Position numbers and translations under genes: made by a program
Assembly: GCA_029204225.1 (NCBI GenBank)
Contig: CM055092.1
Coordinates: 28,694,359-28,758,358, forward strand
Direction of reading: 5' to 3'
DNA: 64,000 nucleotides
Source of the DNA: Diphasiastrum complanatum
Lineage: Eukaryota; Streptophyta; Lycopodiopsida; Lycopodiales; Lycopodiaceae
The notes under the pieces: model-generated
Databases searched by the model: none
Seen by the model: only the letters and a program-made list of their open reading frames with translations
What the model was told of the DNA's origin: nothing
Part shown: piece by piece, positions 59,286 through 64,000 of the stretch
Layout: each line of letters starts with the position of its first letter
Position numbering within the stretch: the stretch's first letter is position 1

Positions 59286-59311
59286 CGTCTGTCTAGAGTG
59301 CGCGAGCCATA

Positions 59312-59396
59312 GTGAGAGGGCGAGAGAGAGATGCCGCGAGAGAGAGAGAGAAGGGGGCGGATGAAGAGAAATGTGGAGAGAGAGGGGGAGGGGAGC

Positions 59397-59445
<49 letters not shown>

Positions 59446-59668
59446 TGCGATAGAGAGAGGAGGGAGAGATGTCGTGAGGGAGAGAGAAGGGATAGAGAGA
59501 GAGAATGGAGAGAACCGGAGGGGGGGAGAGAGAGAGAGGAGGGGAGAGAGAGAGAGAGATGCTGTGATAGAGAGAGGAGGGAGAGATGTCGTGAGGGAGA
59601 GAGAAGGGATAGAGAGAGAGAATGGAGAGAACCGGAGGGGGGGAGAGAGAGAGAGATGCCGGGACGGA
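59312..59668. repeat. GA-rich minisatellite with a 117-bp higher-order unit
   Basis: A purine-rich tract with a (GA)n core at 59401-59441 and two 117-bp units starting GATGCTG(C/T)GATAGAGAG at 59441 and 59558, each ending in AACCGGAGGGGGGGAGAG. Long open frames on both strands here (up to 168 codons) arise from the repeat and are not genes. Confidence 0.9.
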
Positions 59669-59724
59669 GAGAACAAATTCACATGATCCTAAGATTAACA
59701 TAAAAATCTACCAACGACAATTAC

Positions 59725-59855
59725 GCATGGTACTGACCCATTGGTCGGGCCATTACCACAAAATAATCTGGTCAGCTCGTGGCCTCCGCCACTCGCTGCC
59801 TGGGTCCCAGACTATTTGTGGTAATGGCCCTCCCAATGGCCATTACCTACTGCAT
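59725..59855. mobile_element. Foldback hairpin, possible small MITE
   Basis: Left arm about 59738-59771 and right arm 59807-59839 are inverted copies (e.g. GGCCATTACCACAAA against TTTGTGGTAATGGCC) around a 35-base GC-rich loop. The outer right end GGCCATTACCTA is the complement of the TAGGTAATGG starts at 58751 and 59066, suggesting a shared terminal sequence. No clear target duplication. Confidence 0.6.
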
Positions 59856-61446
59856 TTTACGAGTCTTCAGTTTAAATTTGTGTATGGACTTCCATTTTTT
59901 CCATCTGGACATGTATACCTCGCCGGATCTTGATCCTATTCAGCAGCTCAATTTATGCTGAGCGAAAATTAAAGGAAACGGACACATCTGATAGCAATCT
60001 GAGAAATGTGGTTGTGTGTTACTTGAAATTAAAAGTGAAATAAGAATTAGTTGCCTCATATTTCCAAGCCTCTCATAACATAAGCATAATAGGCATAGGT
60101 TCTTGCAGTAACCAAGCAATGTCGATCCCCATCTTGGAGGTATAATCCATGTCTCCGAGCTGCAATCACACTCACATTCAGATCATTACTTCACGTCCCT
60201 TCAATCATGATAACCAATAAATTGGAGGCAGTTCCTTCAGAAAGCTTGGTCTCTCTTTGCTAGTTGGCCTCACTACATGGTGTGCTGATCTACAATAGTT
60301 GTGCTTTTGATAAAGCAACAGGTCTTCTACATGATTGCTGACTATACCTCTAGCTTTAAATAAACTTCTTGAGTTCATGGCACTTGAGCATTCACTCTGT
60401 TAAACATAAAGATACGTGGCCCAATTTGCCACAGCCGGTTCTGATTTATGTCACATAAACTGCAGAGCAAACTTTCTCAAATCTAGTCAACTCACTAGTA
60501 AAAAATATAGCTCAAAGGAGATCTTGGTCAAGGCATATAAACATGTACGACCAACTAAATTGTATTCACTTTGGAAAAGCACATTATTTCAAGGATAATC
60601 AATTCAGGTATTTTCCTGCAAGAAGCTCCACACTTTCTGTAGCATAGCCGCAGTTGAGAACCCTTTTAGAAGCTGTTGATAGCTCTTTTATCGGGGAGAA
60701 AGAGCCTGTTTCTGTAGAGTTACTGAATATATATTGTCAATTTTGATAAGTGGTCTCTCCATACTGTTCATTTTGAAAAGAAATACGCTTATGCCCACAA
60801 ATGGCAGGAATACTTTCTAGATTTTCATATATTGAATCTGCTGACGTTCCGATGTCTTCAGTAAGTGACGAAGATGACATGTTACAACGGTACAGTAATA
60901 GCCCAGATAATAGAGTCCATGCCCAGTAGATTGTCATACTTCAGCATTAGAAGCTAGAGGTAAGTATAAAGCAATTCAAACTTCACCTTGCACAGAGGCT
61001 GTATAACACCAATCCTCGACTCCGATGATGTTGAATCTAATATATTTTAGTTCTGAGAATTCTAGAAGCCAACAAACAGGAATCTGTTTGTGGATCTGAA
61101 AAAAATTCTCTGATCTGACAGACTGATACCTGTTTCAAATGGCTATGAGTTTAAAAAGCAACGTTGTTCACGCATAGAGCCTCAGATCCAGATCCAAACA
61201 CTATCCTTTGAAACCTGCAATGTTCAAGCTCATGTCAATGCTACTGATCAGACAGAAGCTGTCGATGGTCACTTCATGTAAGTATTAGTTTACACAAGAT
61301 CCACTTCGCATGCCTTCATGGCTTGTAATTATGTTAAAGTATGGATTCTCTTGATTGCTTATGACTATAAAGGGAGATTTCACTACCTGGCTCGTATTAG
61401 TTGCACTCCCATCAGTAAATATAGACTCTATTACAAGAGCTTTGGA
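59856..61446. other. 3' flank of the GT47 gene; no other gene recognised
   Basis: Short frames only. The part next to 61446 is expected to contain the 3' UTR of the minus-strand gene. I see no standard AATAAA within 400 bp on that strand. Confidence 0.35.
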
Positions 61447-62829
61447 TCACTTAGCTATGGAACCTATAGACGCTACAGCCTGGGAGGAAAGTACAAAGTG
61501 AGGTCCGGGATCAAGTTCTAGGCTTTGTATTCTACTCAGAACCCCATCAATTGCTATGTCAAAGGCATCCTTCCATATTCTTAGTTGGTGATCTGGTGAA
61601 GCATATATAATACTAGGAATGAGACCAATGATCGTTTTGCGCATTCTTGCTACCCTTTCTGCTGGCAGAGCCATCAAAACCTGTTTGATGCTAATGCCAT
61701 TCCGAACAGCATCCTTGGGGATGAACACAGAGTAGCTGCTGTCATCAGCAGGCAGATGCCACTTATACTGCATATAAGCACTCTGATTCCAGAAGAAAAC
61801 AGGAATGCACCCTGCCAGAATGGCATCGAATGCCGAGCGGCGCGTGAAGCTATCGCCGCGAGGCTGCAAGCAGAAGATGGCATCCTGGAAAAGCTCCATC
61901 AGCGTTCCTGGCTGATCACACAAGCCGGCGGAGCAACTCAGAGCGCTGCAATTGCCCCCAGATTCCACACATTGCTGCAGCAACAAATCCCTAAAATCAT
62001 TGCGGATCGTCTTCCTCGGCCCGCCCGCAAATGCAAACAAAACCCTTCTTTCCCTGAACCCAACATGCTGCTGCCATCGCTGAACGTCCAGATCGCTCCT
62101 GGGATGAAAGCTGGTGGGATATGGCACCCCCATCTCTTGATCATCCCAAGGACTCCTTTCAATCAGCAACCTTGTGGCATTCCTCATCCCCTCCATATAT
62201 ATCAAGCTACTTCCCCACGCTTCATCCTCTGTTCTTCTGAAATCCCACGTAATCCTTCCGATCATCAGGAAATGATCTCGTCCGCCATAGCGTCGCCAGT
62301 ATTCCTGCTCCTGCAGCCATTCCATGAGCTGCTTGCCGAGCCCATCTCTCTGCTGAGCCGACGAGGGCACAAACAGGAAGCGGGCGATGTCCAGACCAGC
62401 ATAGAAGGGGATGTAGAAGGCCGTGGCCATAGCCGGATCGTCTGTGCGGCAGGGATGCCGCAGCATCCTGGTGTGGAAGATCACCTCGCTGGTAAACTGA
62501 TCCGTCTGAAACCAGGAGGCAGGGGCTACAGACAAGCGGGGATCCTGGAGGCGCTGCCCGAGGCCATCGTTGGCGAGCGCTGGGCACACAGACACCCAGG
62601 GATTGATCGACGAGCAATTCCCCAGCAGACCGGCGTTGAAGCGTGGAGGCAGATCGTAGACAAAGACGCGAGGGGAGCTGCAACGGGGTGCAGCTGGGGG
62701 CTTCCACGGCCATGGCGGAGGCGACCTCAGCAGCAGCACCACCGTCACCTGGAAGAGCAGCAGCGCAGACAGGACGTGGAGCTTGGAACCCCCCGTCGGT
62801 GAAGGCCTCGGCTTCAGCTTCAACGCCAT
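61447..62829 (-). CDS. GT47 exostosin-family glycosyltransferase, MUR3/KATAMARI1-like xyloglucan galactosyltransferase
   Basis: A single-exon frame of 460 aa. The frame is open three codons further, but only from TTG; ATG 62829 sits in GCCATGG, an ideal plant start context. The layout is a short basic N-tail, one membrane anchor at about 17-34 (LHVLSALLLFQVTVVLLL), a Pro-rich stem, then the exostosin domain: VFVYDLPPRFN at 55-65, FYIPFYAGLDIARF, GRDHFLMIGRITWDFRR, ERSPWDDQEMGVPYPT, and the family signature CLQPRGDSFTRRSAFD at 320-335 followed by LAGCIPVFF. Sequons at 71, 217, 293 and 348 fit a Golgi type II protein. MUR3-group enzymes add galactose (or, in some members, galacturonic acid) to xylosyl side chains of xyloglucan; the exact sugar and position cannot be read here. 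It is GC- and CpG-rich compared with its surroundings, complete and without lesions. Confidence 0.92.
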   Translation of the reverse strand: MALKLKPRPSPTGGSKLHVLSALLLFQVTVVLLLRSPPPWPWKPPAAPRCSSPRVFVYDLPPRFNAGLLGNCSSINPWVSVCPALANDGLGQRLQDPRLSVAPASWFQTDQFTSEVIFHTRMLRHPCRTDDPAMATAFYIPFYAGLDIARFLFVPSSAQQRDGLGKQLMEWLQEQEYWRRYGGRDHFLMIGRITWDFRRTEDEAWGSSLIYMEGMRNATRLLIERSPWDDQEMGVPYPTSFHPRSDLDVQRWQQHVGFRERRVLFAFAGGPRKTIRNDFRDLLLQQCVESGGNCSALSCSAGLCDQPGTLMELFQDAIFCLQPRGDSFTRRSAFDAILAGCIPVFFWNQSAYMQYKWHLPADDSSYSVFIPKDAVRNGISIKQVLMALPAERVARMRKTIIGLIPSIIYASPDHQLRIWKDAFDIAIDGVLSRIQSLELDPGPHFVLSSQAVASIGSIAK

Positions 62830-63003
62830 GGCACACAATAATATGGCGCAATGCCAGCCTTCTAAGTTCTCCTTCGCATTATATGCCCCCCTTTTCCCGT
62901 AAATATTAAATACAATAATATTTAATATTAATAAAAAACAAACTTTTTACCATAAGGTACGAATTATTATATTATTATTATTATTATATAATATAATAAT
63001 ATA
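62830..63003 (-). promoter_or_regulatory. 5' flank of the GT47 gene with AT-rich TATA candidate
   Basis: Upstream of the ATG is a short GC-mixed leader, then AT-rich DNA (62900-63003) with TTATATAA at 62984-62991, about 155 bp from the start codon, a plausible TATA box. ATTATTATT triplet runs nearby make this uncertain. Confidence 0.35.
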
Positions 63004-64000
63004 CCTAAGATGACAATTATGAGAGTGATAGTACCGAGGGGGTTTCTAGGAATGAAAAAAACAAAAGACAGAGAGGCAATAAATAATAAGAATGGAGCAT
63101 GGTGAAGGCTTTGGGAATGAAAAAAAGAGGAAAAAGATGGAAACTAGTTTGTAGGTATTTTGTATTATATTCATGTGAGTGCTTTTGACACGTAAAAGAC
63201 TCGTGGGGGGTGGCCTGGAGCTTTCAGCCTTTTCCATGAAGTCAACAAACAACTCATTTCATGGGGACCAACTTCCAAGTACCCCTCCAAAGCTAGGTCT
63301 TTGGCATATGTCAAAAGATCTTTCAAAAAGGCAAAAGTTGGTCAACTCAAAGGCCAAAAAACACAGGTCTTTCCTTCCAATTGAATGTATCCTCCTATAT
63401 TCAATATGCTAGATTTCTTATGCTGTCCAAATTTATGAAATATAACAACATCATGCCTGAAAGGGATTAAAATCTTTCATATTTCGTGCTTGTAAGGGGT
63501 TCATGAAACTTAGAGCTCTTTTGAGTTTGAACTATAAAAGCCCTTAGTGTAAAATGCCTTCGAGACAAAGCATGCATGGGACTTCACGTTGGATATTTCT
63601 AGATTTTATCATGTTTGCATGTTCAAACCAATAAATTTTTTCTAAGTGGGTAACATGTGGCTAACACCAAATTGGTTGGGCATAAATATATCATACTTTT
63701 AAGAACAAGAGTAGGGACAATTCTAGCACCACAAACATCAAGAACATGACAATAAATGATACAACCTCTAACTTAAATGGAAATAGTAACATTCACAAAA
63801 CCTTTATGTTGCTTGTCCAACAACAAGAGCTACACCATATAAGAAGCAAGTCTAGCTAAGCAAAACTCACTAACAACCTACACTTGGTCCATGTGTGGTG
63901 AGAACACTCTTTAAATAAAAGACTAGCATCCATAAAGTTGTGCACGATCAATGATGTCAAACGGATACATACAAGAAGACATCTATATATATCAACCCGA
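63004..64000. other. No gene recognised
   Basis: AT-rich intergenic DNA with only short frames; no LTR, TIR or tandem repeat that I can support. Confidence 0.4.

Noticed and set aside
59195-59703. Several long open frames on both strands, rich in Ser/Leu/Pro or Arg/Glu
   Set aside because: Products of the GA/CT simple repeat; no stops arise in pure dinucleotide runs.
60090-60160. Exon-like text after a TGATTGCAG on the minus strand
   Set aside because: Short open stretch with no family match and no donor that would join it to GT47, which needs no further exon.
61756-62802. 348-codon plus-strand open frame
   Set aside because: Exact antisense of the GT47 coding region; composition follows the sense codons and no motif is present.
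62830-62838. Three extra N-terminal codons for GT47
   Set aside because: The upstream start is TTG; the ATG at 62829 in GCCATGG is the credible start.
62222-62851. 209-codon minus-strand frame over the 5' part of GT47
   Set aside because: Out-of-frame reading of the same GC-rich coding sequence, which has a clear MUR3-type protein in another frame.

Overview
This window reads as nuclear DNA from a large, repeat-rich land-plant genome. A gymnosperm such as a conifer is my best inference, from the low gene density, the many old and mutated LTR retrotransposons, and a tiny gene stretched by a transposon-filled intron. There are no bacterial operons, no rRNA or tRNA genes and no CRISPR. Start codons were chosen on ATG only: several long reading frames begin at TTG or GTG and were shortened.

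Host genes. (1) A COX16-like cytochrome c oxidase assembly gene lies on the minus strand in three exons (36019-35892, 30201-30066, 29835-29761). Splice phases agree and it encodes 112 aa; intron 1 is 5.7 kb. (2) An intronless GT47 exostosin-family gene of the MUR3/KATAMARI1 type lies at 62829-61447 (minus, 460 aa). (3) Two exons of a DOG1-domain gene lie at 41283-40521 (minus). (4) A broken GT34 xyloglucan xylosyltransferase-like copy lies at 2790-3505 (plus).

Mobile DNA by region. 4.2-5.0 kb: eroded Ty3/gypsy integrase tail. 5.8-12.2 kb: a gypsy gag fragment split by a complete Ty1/copia element (A, 6004-12037) that has both LTRs, PBS, PPT and a near-perfect target duplication, but whose reverse transcriptase is replaced by about 1.1 kb of unrelated DNA. 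13.7-22.0 kb: a copia gag piece, then two related minus-strand copia elements fused together (E2 and E1, three LTRs in all). 23.7-26.6 kb: copia fragments G and D. 28.2-28.7 kb: gypsy gag. 31.6-34.9 kb: a gag-only copia element (C) inside the COX16 intron. 37.3-37.8 kb: a hAT-type MITE. 42.6-46.9 kb: copia element B, with a gag-to-integrase deletion. 47.5-50.0 kb: a gypsy relic (H) whose integrase is interrupted by an 866-bp long-TIR element built from repeated palindromes. 50.5-53.5 kb: copia gag-protease (I) between LTRs that form a 0.6-kb inverted repeat. 53.8-54.1 kb: copia integrase fragment. 58.4-59.9 kb: satellite-like repeats, a GA-rich minisatellite and a foldback hairpin.

Functional picture. 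The two glycosyltransferases belong to families that decorate xyloglucan in the Golgi; COX16 acts in mitochondrial complex IV assembly; DOG1-domain proteins relate to seed dormancy and TGA factors. These genes are unlinked in function. Most of the window's structure reflects nested insertion, deletion and CpG decay of retrotransposons. Several unrelated-looking LTR segments carry the palindrome CACACGTGTG or its CpG-decayed form CACACATGTG.
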